Shown here: positions 24,410 through 33,210 of the stretch, piece after piece
How the letters are laid out: each line of letters opens with the position of its first letter
Numbering within the stretch: position 1 is the stretch's first letter
NCBI RefSeq assembly: GCF_021531915.1
Contig: NZ_JAFBIV010000002.1
Location: 1-64,000, forward strand
Source: Oscillibacter valericigenes
Lineage (GTDB): Bacteria > Bacillota > Clostridia > Oscillospirales > Oscillospiraceae
Length of the DNA: 64,000 nucleotides
Reading direction: 5' to 3'
Program-made: the position numbers and the translations under genes
Notes under the pieces: model-generated
The model's input: the letters and a program-made list of their open reading frames with translations, nothing else
What the model was told of the DNA's origin: nothing
Databases searched by the model: none

Positions 24410-25699
24410 ATGAAAATTACAGAGGCAACACGATCCATCCAATCCTTATACGATAATGAGCAGTATCGTGAAGCATTTAACTTGGCGATGGAGGCACTGA
24501 AATCTTCTGATGATGATGAAGAAAGAATAACGCTTTGGTGTCTGCTGGCAAATTCCTATCTCAATCGACTTGACCCACCCGAAGATGAAAAATTAGACGA
24601 AACTTATGCGGAGACATTCAAAACGGCGTTTAGTACAGCCCTTTGCGTTGAAGATGTTTGGGAAATAAATGATTGCCTTTGGACAGCATTCAATGTATGG
24701 GAAGCGAACGGATACAGGAAAATGCTGGATTTCATCTCTGATAATCCAACGACCGACAATCTAGATGAGTATATACATTTGCCGGTCAAGTATGCCGGAC
24801 AAAGGCTGCGCTTGCAGTTTCTTTGCGGAACGCATCCTCTTGAAGAAAGATTTATGGAGTCCAATGCTCTTTCGGAGGATGAGTATGCCGAACGATATGC
24901 GCACAACGGCTCTCAGCGCATCACAAAGGACGCCCGTGCACTGTTGCAGATTGATGCCGCAGAAACGATATTTTCTAAAACAAAAAACCGGGTGTCCAAA
25001 GAGGCAAAGGGCAATCTGGATGATGTAATTGATCTAGTGAACTATACAGTCAAGGCTTTGGTTACCGCCAGCGATCTCAGCACTCTTTATGTTGATGGTT
25101 GTTCCGTGGAGACCCAATGCAAAGGCCACAAGCTGCGCGTAGAAATCTGCAGGTACTTATTTGAGACGTATGTTTTCCCTGAAGGACAAAAAATGTCGCT
25201 GTATCAGAATAAGAGACAAATTTTGTTGGATTGGATTCAGGAGTCTTATGATGTGATTACAGAATTGGATTCGGAGTTCATCCCGTCTGCGCTTCCCTCT
25301 AACGAGATGATTCCTTTTGCCGAGGTGAAGGAACATTTGGAATCTCTTAAAGGAAAAAATGCAGAAAACGATGTCCCTGCATCCTCCGCGCCGGCAACTT
25401 CTGCCCCCGTATCTTCCACACAGAAATCTGGCGGCTGTTACGTCGCTACTGCTGTGTATGGGTCTTACGATTGTCCTGAGGTGTGGACTTTGCGTCGATT
25501 CCGCGACTATACACTTGCTGAAACTTGGCACGGTCGTGCATTTATCCGCACATATTATGCAATTAGTCCGACCCTTGTAAAATGGTTTGGACATACTGAA
25601 TGGTTTAAGAACATTTGGAAACCGACCCTTGACCGTATGGTTGATAAACTAAATAGTAATGGCGTAGAAAACACGCCCTACAACGATAAAGAATGGTAA
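24410..25699 (+). CDS. CFI-box C-terminal domain protein with helical-repeat N-terminus, element cargo
   Basis: 429 residues from ATG 24410 (AAAGGAG eight bases upstream). The N-terminus (SIQSLYDNEQYREAFNLAMEAL) looks like a TPR-type helical repeat. After a linker rich in Ser/Ala/Pro (residues about 325-340) comes the CFI-box type domain: GGCYVATAVYGSYDCPEVW, TLRRFRDYTL, ISPTLVKWFG. This domain is found in many bacteria after varied N-termini; its function is unknown. Genes like this are often on mobile or accessory DNA. It is followed by no clear terminator. Confidence 0.75.
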   Translation: MKITEATRSIQSLYDNEQYREAFNLAMEALKSSDDDEERITLWCLLANSYLNRLDPPEDEKLDETYAETFKTAFSTALCVEDVWEINDCLWTAFNVWEANGYRKMLDFISDNPTTDNLDEYIHLPVKYAGQRLRLQFLCGTHPLEERFMESNALSEDEYAERYAHNGSQRITKDARALLQIDAAETIFSKTKNRVSKEAKGNLDDVIDLVNYTVKALVTASDLSTLYVDGCSVETQCKGHKLRVEICRYLFETYVFPEGQKMSLYQNKRQILLDWIQESYDVITELDSEFIPSALPSNEMIPFAEVKEHLESLKGKNAENDVPASSAPATSAPVSSTQKSGGCYVATAVYGSYDCPEVWTLRRFRDYTLAETWHGRAFIRTYYAISPTLVKWFGHTEWFKNIWKPTLDRMVDKLNSNGVENTPYNDKEW

Positions 25700-25786
25700 T
25701 AGCTTGGAGCGGGAGCATTCCCGCTCCTTTCCTATCTGTTCGCAAGAGTACACCTTTACAAACACGGAAAATCTCCCTGTTTTTCT

Positions 25787-25870
25787 TGTTCGTATAGTAT
25801 GATTTTTATTTTACAAATATATTCGTAAACATATTGACATTTACGAATAATCGTGGTACAATACGAACAG
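25787..25870. promoter_or_regulatory. Promoter with nested inverted repeats upstream of the serine recombinase
   Basis: TTGACA (25834-25839) and TACAAT (25857-25862), 17-bp spacer. The inner repeat ATTCGTAAA (25821-25829)/TTTACGAAT (25840-25848) overlaps the -35 and spacer; an outer pair TGTTCGTAT/ATACGAACA surrounds it. It may be an autoregulatory operator or res-type recombination site. Confidence 0.65.
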
Positions 25871-25892
25871 ATAGAACAAAGGGGGACACGAC

Positions 25893-26498
25893 ATGGACAG
25901 CCGCACTTACTACTACGCCAGAGTATCAAGCAAGGAACAAAACCTTGACCGCCAGATTGCCGCTTTTAAGGCTCTTGGAGCTACCGAGCGGGAGATTATC
26001 ACCGACAAGGAAAGCGGCAAGGATTTGGAGCGGGCGGGTTATCAGGCTCTTAAAAACGCCATGCTGCGGCGGGGTGACACCCTTGTTGTGAAATCCCTTG
26101 ACCGTTTGAGCCGCAACAAGTGCGACATAAAAAATGAACTGCAATACTTCAAGGACAACGGCATTCGGCTGAAAGTCATTGACCTCCCCACAACCATGAT
26201 GGAGCTGCCAGAGGGGCAGGAGTGGGTTTTTGAGATGGTCAACAACATTCTGATTGAAGTCTTGGGAACGATTGCCGAGCAGGAGCGGGAGACCATTCGT
26301 AAGCGTCAGGCAGAGGGCATTGAAGCGGCGAAGCAGAACGGCAAGAAACTGGGACGCCCCGCGCTCACTTTCCCCGCAAACTGGAATGAGGTTTATGCCT
26401 CTTGGAAAGCAGGAGAAATAACCGCAAAGACTGCCATGGAGCAGACGAACACAAAGCGAACCAGCTTCTACAAGTTGGTCGGCATGATGGAGGAGTAG
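25893..26498 (+). CDS. Serine recombinase, resolvase/invertase family
   Basis: 201 residues. The catalytic Ser is in YYARVSSKEQNLDRQ, with the active-site Arg region VVKSLDRLSRNK and the E-helix GTIAEQERETIRKRQAEGI. A short C-terminal helix-turn-helix (TAKTAMEQTNTKRTSFYKL) completes it. The size is that of Tn3-type resolvases. The stop is TAG. Unlike the in-frame TAGs of the minus-strand genes, no conserved sequence follows, so here TAG works as a stop. It may resolve element multimers. Confidence 0.92.
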   Translation: MDSRTYYYARVSSKEQNLDRQIAAFKALGATEREIITDKESGKDLERAGYQALKNAMLRRGDTLVVKSLDRLSRNKCDIKNELQYFKDNGIRLKVIDLPTTMMELPEGQEWVFEMVNNILIEVLGTIAEQERETIRKRQAEGIEAAKQNGKKLGRPALTFPANWNEVYASWKAGEITAKTAMEQTNTKRTSFYKLVGMMEE

Positions 26499-26529
26499 GG
26501 AATACAGCGAAAATTATCATTCAAATTGA

Positions 26530-26566
26530 GCGCACAAAAAGCGCACAAGCCTCAAAAACTGTGCGC
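26530..26566. repeat. Right-end arm-type motif array, also a terminator-like hairpin
   Basis: GCGCACA at 26530 and 26541 and inverted TGTGCGC at 26560 mirror the left-end array in order and total span. The second and third copies form a stem with a T-run (to 26572), which may also end recombinase transcription. Confidence 0.6.
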
Positions 26567-26595
26567 TTTTTCTTCTGGAATTGTGCAAAAAAAGA

Positions 26596-26624
26596 TTGTA
26601 TCGGCGGCGGAGGTATGGTATAAT
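26596..26624 (+). promoter_or_regulatory. Right-end promoter reading toward attR
   Basis: TTGTAT and TATAAT with a 17-bp spacer lie 100 bp inside attR, pointing outward. No gene follows in the integrated state before the terminator at 26770. Confidence 0.65.
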
Positions 26625-26692
26625 AAAAGTGTAAAAAACATAGATGTATCAAGGCTTTCAGCGTTTTTTGAAAGCGTGATTTCGATGAATAA

Positions 26693-26719
26693 AAGATTTG
26701 ATGCAACGCATCAAATCTT
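26693..26719. repeat. 12-bp perfect inverted repeat abutting attR
   Basis: AAGATTTGATGC and GCATCAAATCTT around AAC end one base before the 48-bp core. It could be a recombination-directionality site or a hairpin in a transcript from the promoter at 26596. Confidence 0.6.
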
Positions 26720-26720
26720 A

Positions 26721-26768
26721 ACTGGGGGTCAAGGGGTCGTGAGTTCAAGTCTCGCCACTCGGACCAGT
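26721..26768 (+). repeat. attR: 48-bp direct repeat of the tRNA-Pro 3' half
   Basis: Identical to 19716-19763. Upstream sequence here does not complete a tRNA, so this is the displaced 3' end of the original gene. Confidence 0.9.
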
Positions 26769-26769
26769 A

Positions 26770-26802
26770 AAAGTCCTGAAACCGTAATGGTTTCAGGACT
26801 TT
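26770..26802 (+). terminator. Original tRNA-Pro terminator, now beyond attR
   Basis: AAAGTCCTGAAACC and its complement around GTAAT, followed by a short T-rich stretch, directly after attR. Confidence 0.7.
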
Positions 26803-27239
26803 CTGTTTTGTTCGGAATTGAGATATGGGTTGTTGTTCGGAATTTGTTCGGAATCCATAAAATATTTACACACAGAATTCAAACTCTCCTATTACCTTTT
26901 TCGTATGTATGGAAATTATATTACTGAAGATACCTATGGTAAACTTGCGGAGCAGTATTATGCAGCCTTGCATAAGAAGTAATCAAGTATCCTATGGATA
27001 GAATGTCAACACCTGGAGGATTTAAGTAAAGAAGAAATATATAATCTCTTGAAAATTTCCATGGATTCCTTTTCTCTGGCAGATATATGAGTTGGGTTAA
27101 GGCGGGAGCATCATTGAGATGTTCCCGCCTGTTGTGTTATCCCTCCCTCCCTTTGGCATGGTAATGGTCACGGTGGTCCTCCTGACCGGGAGTTCTGATG
27201 AACTCCCGCTGCCCGATGCTTGAGATCAAGAAAATTCTC
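26803..27239. other. Gene-poor stretch between the element and tctC
   Basis: No intact gene. A short open frame at 26905-26982 (25 codons, MYGNYITEDTYGKLAEQ...) and another in-frame tail near 26994-27090 look like decayed remnants. Two hairpins are seen: GGCGGGA/TCCCGCC at 27101-27129 and CGGGAGTTC/GAACTCCCG at about 27187-27208. Confidence 0.4.
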
Positions 27240-27268
27240 TTGACTATTCTCGGGTTTTGAAGTAATAT
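27240..27268 (+). promoter_or_regulatory. Promoter of the tct operon with downstream repeat
   Basis: TTGACT (27240-27245) and TAATAT (27263-27268), 17-bp spacer. About 30 bp downstream, TTAGTAACACTT and AAGTGCTAA form an imperfect inverted repeat around 27300-27325, a candidate operator. Confidence 0.65.
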
Positions 27269-27367
27269 ACTAAAAGACTTCATCGCTTAAAAGCATTAAA
27301 TTAGTAACACTTTTAAGTGCTAAATTATCAAGCTGTTTGAAGTCCCCAACAAAAAGGAGAGACCCCC

Positions 27368-28420
27368 ATGAAAAAGATCATTGCAATCCTTATGGCCGCT
27401 GTTATGGTATGCTCACTGGCAGCCTGTGGCTCCGGCACTTCTTCCGCCCCCACCAATTCCGGCTCATCCGCGGCAAAGCCGGCTGAGACCGCCGCTTACC
27501 CCACCAAGAGCATCCAGGGCTCTATCATGTGGAGCGCTGGCGGTATTTGTGACACGGTCTCCCGTGCTGCCGGTCTGGTAGCCCAGGAGGAACTGGGTCA
27601 GTCCATCGTCTTTACCAACCGTCCTGGCTCCGGCGGCGGCGTTTCTACTGCCTATGTCAACGCTCAGGCAGCAGACGGCTACGAGTTGCTGTTCGGTGCG
27701 GAGAATCCCCAGATTGCCAAGGTCATGGGCACCAGTGAATTGGATTACGATGATTTCTATCCCATCTGCCTGCTGAGCAACAGCTACGGCGGCATTTACG
27801 TGGCCAAGGACTCCAAGTATCAGACTGTGGAGGACCTGTTCAATGATATGCTGGCAAATCCCGGCCAGGTCATCGCCGCCACCACCGGTGCCGGCGGTCT
27901 GCCTGAAACTGCCGCCACCATCATCCGCAGCATCAGCGGCACGGAGCCCAACATGGTCCCCTTCGACGGTGAGAATGAGTGCGCCATCGCCGTTATGGGC
28001 GGCAACGCCGATTTCGCAGTCTCCACCCTGGGCTCCATCGCCAGCTTCTACCAGTCCGGCGACATCCGCATCCTGGCCATGTTCCACAACGAACGCCTGG
28101 AAGGCTTTGATGATGTTCCCGCCATCACCGAAATTTATCCCGAATATAATGAAGTCCTCCCCTGGGGCCCCTTCTATGGCGTTTTCGTGAAGCAGGGGAC
28201 GGACCAGGCCATCATCGACACCCTGACCGCTGCCTTCTCCAAGGCCTGCGAGGCTCCGGACTTCCAGGAACTGGTGGCCTCCAAGGGCTGCTTCGTAATG
28301 AACATGACCGGCGACGAAGCGGTGGAGTACCTGCGGAAGTACCGTTCCACCACCAGCTATATGCTGTATGATTCCGGCGTTGCCACCATCGACCCCGCCT
28401 CCGTGGGGATCGAGCGGTAA
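27368..28420 (+). CDS. tctC: Tripartite tricarboxylate transporter substrate-binding lipoprotein (TctC/Bug family)
   Basis: 350 residues. The lipoprotein signal ends LAACG (Cys about 20) and a Ser/Pro-rich linker follows. The Bug-family fold is recognised from VSRAAGLVAQEELGQSIVFTNRPGSGGGVSTAYV and ANPGQVIAATTGAGGLPE. It binds a carboxylate outside the membrane and delivers it to TctAB. AAGGAG precedes the ATG. The ligand cannot be told from sequence; sugar-acid or dicarboxylate genes nearby are compatible. Confidence 0.88.
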   Translation: MKKIIAILMAAVMVCSLAACGSGTSSAPTNSGSSAAKPAETAAYPTKSIQGSIMWSAGGICDTVSRAAGLVAQEELGQSIVFTNRPGSGGGVSTAYVNAQAADGYELLFGAENPQIAKVMGTSELDYDDFYPICLLSNSYGGIYVAKDSKYQTVEDLFNDMLANPGQVIAATTGAGGLPETAATIIRSISGTEPNMVPFDGENECAIAVMGGNADFAVSTLGSIASFYQSGDIRILAMFHNERLEGFDDVPAITEIYPEYNEVLPWGPFYGVFVKQGTDQAIIDTLTAAFSKACEAPDFQELVASKGCFVMNMTGDEAVEYLRKYRSTTSYMLYDSGVATIDPASVGIER

Positions 28421-28446
28421 ATCCCCCAGAGAACCTGTCGTTTTCT

Positions 28447-28479
28447 AAGAAGCAGGCCATGCCTCATGGCCTGCTTCTT
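28447..28479 (+). terminator. Strong hairpin between tctC and tctB
   Basis: A 15-bp perfect stem (AAGAAGCAGGCCATG) with a CCT loop and TTCTT at its end. Likely partial terminator or mRNA stabiliser that keeps the binding protein in excess over the membrane subunits. Confidence 0.65.
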
Positions 28480-28512
28480 CCCGCTGATTCCAACGAAAGG
28501 AACGCACCTCTT

Positions 28513-28989
28513 ATGGAAAAACACACGCAGCAAAAGGGCGAAAAAGGCTTCCTCGCCGTCCTTAGTCTGTTCTCTCTGATCTGTTTCATCGCGTCGATGA
28601 AGCTGTTTCTCACCGCCCCCAAGCTCTCCGGAGAGGGAACGGTGCCCGCGCTCTGCTCTCTGGTCATGATGGTCACCACGATTCTCAGCTTCGCGGAGTT
28701 GCGGGGCTGTCCCCAGCCCTTTGAGGACAAGCTCCCTCTCGTCAAAAAGGCCAAGGAGACCTTCGCGTTTCTCTTTCCCGGCAAGGTGGGCGCCATTATT
28801 CTTTTCTGCATTCTGTATGCGGTGGCACTCAATTTCATCGGCTTCGCAGTATCCACCGTTTTGTTTCTCGCCCTCTCCATGCTCACGCTCAACCACGAAA
28901 AAAAGCTCCGTATGCTGGTAATTTCAGGCATTACGACGATCTGTGTCCTGGTGGTATTCCAATACATCTTCCAGGTTCAGCTTCCCTGA
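28513..28989 (+). CDS. tctB: Tripartite tricarboxylate transporter small membrane subunit TctB
   Basis: 158 residues from ATG 28513, with AAAGGA upstream; the longer frame to 28459 overlaps the hairpin. Four hydrophobic segments (FLAVLSLFSLICFIAS, VPALCSLVMMVTTILSF, VGAIILFCILYAVALNFIGFAVSTVLFLAL, LVISGITTICVLVVFQYIF) match the four-helix TctB family. It is located between tctC and tctA as expected. Confidence 0.85.
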   Translation: MEKHTQQKGEKGFLAVLSLFSLICFIASMKLFLTAPKLSGEGTVPALCSLVMMVTTILSFAELRGCPQPFEDKLPLVKKAKETFAFLFPGKVGAIILFCILYAVALNFIGFAVSTVLFLALSMLTLNHEKKLRMLVISGITTICVLVVFQYIFQVQLP

Positions 28990-29006
28990 AAGGAGGGGCC
29001 TCAGAT

Positions 29007-30524
29007 ATGGAAATTTCACAAGCATTCGGATACGCCCTGCAGGCGCTGACAGACCCCAAGCTGCTGTTCTGCCTGGCGGTAGGCGTCTTTCTCGGAATTT
29101 ATGTGGGCGCTATTCCCGGGCTTTCGGTGACTATGGCTACCTCCCTGCTGATCTCCTTCACCTACTCCTGGGCCACCCTTCCCGCCCTGGCGGCTATGGT
29201 GGGCGTCTATATTGGCGGCGTGTACGGTGGTTCCCGCTCGGCCATTCTGCTGAACATCCCCGGTGCCCCCGCCGCTGTGGCTACCGCACTGGAGGGCTAT
29301 CCCCTGGCCCGGAAAGGCCTGGCCGGACAAGCCATCGGCGTGACGGTCATCCAGTCCGTGCTGGGTGGCTTCATCGGCACCATGATTTTGTGCCTCGGCG
29401 CGCCCTATCTCTCCAAATTCGCCATGCGCTTTGCGCCCCGGGATTACTTCCTGCTAGCAGTCATCGGACTGTTTCTGGTCAGCAGTCTGGGCAATAACCG
29501 CCCCGCCCGGGGTATCCTCTCCGCGGCCCTCGGCCTGTTCATCGGTTTCATCGGCCTGGACAACCAAACCGGCCACAACCGCTTCGTGCTTGGCGCCAGC
29601 GGCTCCATGTTCCGCACTTATATGATGCTGGGCGTCAGCTATGTGGTGGTGATGATCGGCCTGTTTGGCATGTCCGAGGCTCTCATTCAGCTCCGGGACC
29701 TGACTACAACGCCGGTCAAGCAAAAAGTCGATAAAATTATCCCCAGCTGGAAAAACACCGTCCGCTTTATTCCCCTGACCCTGAAAAGCTCCCTCATCGG
29801 TGCGGTGGTGGGTGCGCTGCCCGGCACCGGCGGCGACATTGCCGCCCTGTTGGCCTATGATCAGGCAAAGCGCACCACGAAAAACCCGGAGACGCCCTTT
29901 GGTGAAGGCGCCATGGAGGGTCTGGTGGCACCGGAAAGCGCCAACAACGCCGCCGTGGGCGGCGCCTGCATCCCCATGCTGTCTCTGGGCATCCCCGGTG
30001 ACGCCGTCACTGCCATCATGCTGGGCGCCATGTACATCCACGGCCTGAATCCCGGCCCCCTGCTGATGACCAACAGCCCCGACGTGTTCTATTACATCAT
30101 CGGCGCCATGTTCGTGGGTAACATCTTCCTCCTGATCTTCGGCTTCACCGGCATCAAGGCCTTCTCCAAGATCGTGGAAATCCCCAAGGAGATCTTAATG
30201 CCCATCATTATCCTGCTGTCCGTGGTGGGTGCCTTTTCCATCAATAACTCCATCATGGACGTCTACTGGATGATCGCCTTCGGCATCCTGGGCTATGTGA
30301 TGAAGCTCTATCATTTCCCTGTCGGCCCCACCGTGCTGGGCATCATTCTCTCCGACCTGCTGGAGCTGAACTTCCGGCGGGCCGCCACCACGGTAGGCAA
30401 TAGCCTGCCCGCGCTGCTGACGGATATTGTCAGCCATCCCGTCTCTCTGGTACTGGCTGTATTCGTGATCTGCATGGCCATCACCTCCAGTTCTCCTTAT
30501 AAGCGTTGGAAGGCAAAACACTGA
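29007..30524 (+). CDS. tctA: Tripartite tricarboxylate transporter large membrane subunit TctA
   Basis: 505 residues with about twelve hydrophobic helices. The conserved TctA segments GAIPGLSVTMATSLLISFTY and VGALPGTGGDIAALLAYDQAKRT appear once in each half. EGLVAPESANNAAVGGACIPMLSLGIPGDAVTA is another family hallmark. The ATG at 29007 follows AAGGAGG. It forms the secondary carboxylate importer with TctB and TctC. A terminator follows. Confidence 0.95.
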   Translation: MEISQAFGYALQALTDPKLLFCLAVGVFLGIYVGAIPGLSVTMATSLLISFTYSWATLPALAAMVGVYIGGVYGGSRSAILLNIPGAPAAVATALEGYPLARKGLAGQAIGVTVIQSVLGGFIGTMILCLGAPYLSKFAMRFAPRDYFLLAVIGLFLVSSLGNNRPARGILSAALGLFIGFIGLDNQTGHNRFVLGASGSMFRTYMMLGVSYVVVMIGLFGMSEALIQLRDLTTTPVKQKVDKIIPSWKNTVRFIPLTLKSSLIGAVVGALPGTGGDIAALLAYDQAKRTTKNPETPFGEGAMEGLVAPESANNAAVGGACIPMLSLGIPGDAVTAIMLGAMYIHGLNPGPLLMTNSPDVFYYIIGAMFVGNIFLLIFGFTGIKAFSKIVEIPKEILMPIIILLSVVGAFSINNSIMDVYWMIAFGILGYVMKLYHFPVGPTVLGIILSDLLELNFRRAATTVGNSLPALLTDIVSHPVSLVLAVFVICMAITSSSPYKRWKAKH

Positions 30525-30528
30525 AAGC

Positions 30529-30560
30529 AGCAAGACAGCCGCAACTGCGGCTGTCTTGCT
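30529..30560. terminator. Terminator between tctA and aminotransferase
   Basis: GCAAGACAGCCGCA pairs with TGCGGCTGTCTTGC with a very short loop, between convergent genes. Confidence 0.75.
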
Positions 30561-30571
30561 CTATTTCGATC

Positions 30572-31752
30572 TCAATCATTGATTTTTCGGATCGCGGCGT
30601 CCATCCGCCGCAGCGCCTCCCGCAGATCATCCTCCGCCGAGGCGAAGGACATGCGGATACAGCAAGCGCCGCCGAGACCATAGGCATCTCCGGGAACTGT
30701 GGCTACTCCGGCCTCCTCCAACAGATACTCCGCAATTTCACGGCTGTTCTTCCCCGCCAGCTCTACCTTCGTCCAGGCATAGAAGGTGCCCTTCGGCAAA
30801 TGGCAGGTGACACCAGGAATGGCATTCAGCCCAGCGACAAAGAAGTCCCGGCGCCGGCGGTAGCTTTCCACCATAGCGGCCATCGCATCCTTGCATTGAA
30901 GCGCCTCCAGCGCGGCCTCCATAGAAAAGTCACTGAGGCAGCTTATGGTATGCTGATTCAGCTTCTGGATCGTATCCACAACTTCCTTCGGCCCACAAAT
31001 ATAGCCCAGCCGCCAGCCTGTCATGGCGGCAGACTTGGAAAAGCCATTGACGGTGATCACACGATCCGCCGCACGGGTAATGGACACGGGCTGATGCTCT
31101 CGGCTCCGTCATAGACAATGGTGCTGTACACCTCGTCGGACAGGATGAGCAGATCGTGCTCCACAGCAAAATCCGCTATGTACCCGGCCTCCTCCAGAGA
31201 GAGGACACAGCCGGTGGGGTTGTTGGGATAATTGATGATGAGCAGCCGGGTACGGGGCGAAACCGCCTTTTCCAGTGCTTCCCGGGTAATATGATAGTTC
31301 TCCTCAAAATCCAGTTCCACGCCTACAGGCACGCCGCCTGCCGCCGACACGATAGGTGCATAGGAAACCCAGCCGGGATTCAGGATCATGACCTCCTGTC
31401 CTTCGCCGGGATTGATGAGGGTGCGGACGGTCTCATAGATGGCATATTTGCCGCCGGGGGCCATCAGGATATTCTCTGCGGAGCAGGCGATGCCCCGGTC
31501 CTCCCACAACATCTGTGCAACGCTTTCCCGCAGCGGACGGATACCGCGGGATTCTGTATAATGGGTATGTCCCTCGGAGATCGCACGGATACCGGCGTTT
31601 CGCGCACGGTCCGGCGTATCGAAGTCAGGCTCTCCGGCGGCCAGCGTGATGACATGCTTCCCGGCAGCCCGCATGGCTTTTGCCCTTTCGTTGATTGCCA
31701 TAGATGCAGACGGAGGTATGGCGCTGATGGCCTTATTAAACAAATATTGCAC
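30572..31752 (-). pseudogene. Class I aminotransferase (AspC/PatA-like), interrupted by a frameshift
   Basis: GTG at 31752 (AAAGGGG upstream) opens a frame with LAAGEPDFDTPD, GGKYAIYETV, NYPNNPTGCV and LSDEVYSTIVYDG, which stops near 31057. A second frame from about 31087 continues with the PLP lysine motif VNGFSKSAAMTGWRLGY and the C-terminal domain. The parts join perfectly if one base is added at the CCC run 31088-31090. A one-base deletion therefore splits an otherwise intact gene of about 390 residues. It may be a real pseudogene or a sequencing error in a homopolymer. The substrate would be aspartate- or aromatic-type amino acids. Confidence 0.85.
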
Positions 31753-32026
31753 CGTTTTGACCCCTTTCTGTAAGATCTTCTCTGTCTGAAGTTCTCAGGC
31801 GGAGATTTCCCGACTGACGCCCGCGGCAGGATACCCAATCGTCCCCGGCACGCTGCACGAAATTAATCAACTGTGCCATGGATATTAGGCGTATGGAAGA
31901 TCGTGAGAAGCACTCTTTTGTGGATGTGTCCATATCATAGCAGATAGATTTCAGAAAGTCTATTCCTATCCCGATAACAACGGCCGGAAAACAGCCCTGA
32001 ATGCCGAATATATAAGGAGGAGCAAC

Positions 32027-32887
32027 ATGAAGATTGGTTTTAACGAAGGCTGCAACCGTTTCTGCGAGAACCACTCCGTTCTGGAAGATCTGGCCCTGTG
32101 CGAAAAGTATGGCTTTGATTACATCGATGTTCAGTCCGAGTGCCTGGACCGAGATCTGGCGGCGGGCAAGTACACGCTGGAGGAGCTGGGCGAGTTCTTC
32201 CGCACCCACAAGCTGAAGATGCTGTCCTACAACGCCCTTGTCGGTTTTAATATGAAGCAGACCCAGGCGGAAAAGGACGCTGTCATGGCCCAGCTGGACG
32301 AGATCATCCGCCGCTGCCGGATTCTGGACTGCAGGATGGTCGTGGTGGTGCCCTCCATGGACCTGACCGTCCACGCCACCCTGGACGACATCCGGGCCGA
32401 CGCCGTGGCCGTCCTGCGGGAGATGGTGAAGAAAGCGGAGCCTTACGGCATCAAGCTGTCACTGGAGTTCTGCGGCTGCCCCACCATGACCATCAACCGC
32501 TTTGAGGACGCCTACGCCATCGTGGAGGAGGTCGATCATCCTCTGATGGGCGTGACCCTGGACCAGTATCACTTCCACGCCATGGCCTCCGGCTGGGACG
32601 CCCTGGAGAAGGCCGACGGCAAAAAGATTTTCATCTGGCACCTGAACGGCATGGAGAACATGCCCTGCGGCGCCGCCTACAACACGGACGAAAAACGCCT
32701 GTGGCCCGGCGAGCCCGGCGACTGCCTGGACCACAAGCGGTATGCGGACACCCTGAAGAAGATCGGCTTCGCCGGCGGCGTCTGCACCATCGAGGTATTC
32801 CGCCCCGACTACTACAAGCTCTCTAATGAGGAGAACATCAGGAAGGCCACCCAGGTCACCCGCGCCCATGTGGAGACCTACTGCTGA
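32027..32887 (+). CDS. Sugar phosphate isomerase/epimerase-like TIM-barrel protein
   Basis: 286 residues of the AP_endonuc_2/IolE-IolI superfamily. MKIGFNEGCN opens the barrel. SLEFCG holds a metal Glu, GVTLDQYHFHAM a metal Asp/His pair, IFIWHLNGME a His, and TIEVFRPDYY the last Glu. These ligands bind a divalent ion for ketose/aldose or inosose isomerisation. AAGGAGG precedes the ATG. It is alone on its strand after a 270-bp gap. Proximity to a carboxylate transporter and a hydroxyacid reductase hints at sugar-acid catabolism. Confidence 0.85.
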   Translation: MKIGFNEGCNRFCENHSVLEDLALCEKYGFDYIDVQSECLDRDLAAGKYTLEELGEFFRTHKLKMLSYNALVGFNMKQTQAEKDAVMAQLDEIIRRCRILDCRMVVVVPSMDLTVHATLDDIRADAVAVLREMVKKAEPYGIKLSLEFCGCPTMTINRFEDAYAIVEEVDHPLMGVTLDQYHFHAMASGWDALEKADGKKIFIWHLNGMENMPCGAAYNTDEKRLWPGEPGDCLDHKRYADTLKKIGFAGGVCTIEVFRPDYYKLSNEENIRKATQVTRAHVETYC

Positions 32888-33210
32888 TCATTTCGGAAGT
32901 ATATTCTGCTCATAAAGCGCTGCGCTTTATCTCATATATTCTTCTTTTCTCAACGTAAATCACCCAGCCGAAAACCGACTGGGTGATTTGCATGCAGGCT
33001 TGTTGCGGGCAAGTATGCACATCTGCAATGTCCAGCCTTCACAGTCCGATGAATCAGATATTTGGAGAGTCAAATATTTATAACCATCGGAAATAAATTG
33101 CACTTTTTCCGTCGTAATGCAGCAAAAAAGTGTCAAATACATAGGAAATCCGCATAATTTGATATTGTATTGTTGATGGATCTTTTGGTTTTCCGAACCC
33201 TCTGACATCT
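32888..33210. other. Gene-free stretch with a terminator hairpin
   Basis: No gene seen. ATCACCCAG...CTGGGTGAT at 32959-32986 with TTTG after it likely terminates the isomerase transcript. The rest is AT-rich and unlike the host coding DNA. Confidence 0.5.

Noticed and set aside
26526-26927. 133-residue frame continuing past the recombinase stop across attR
   Set aside because: It reads through arm sites, the promoter, a hairpin and a tRNA fragment, so it is non-coding. It also shows that the recombinase TAG is a true stop.
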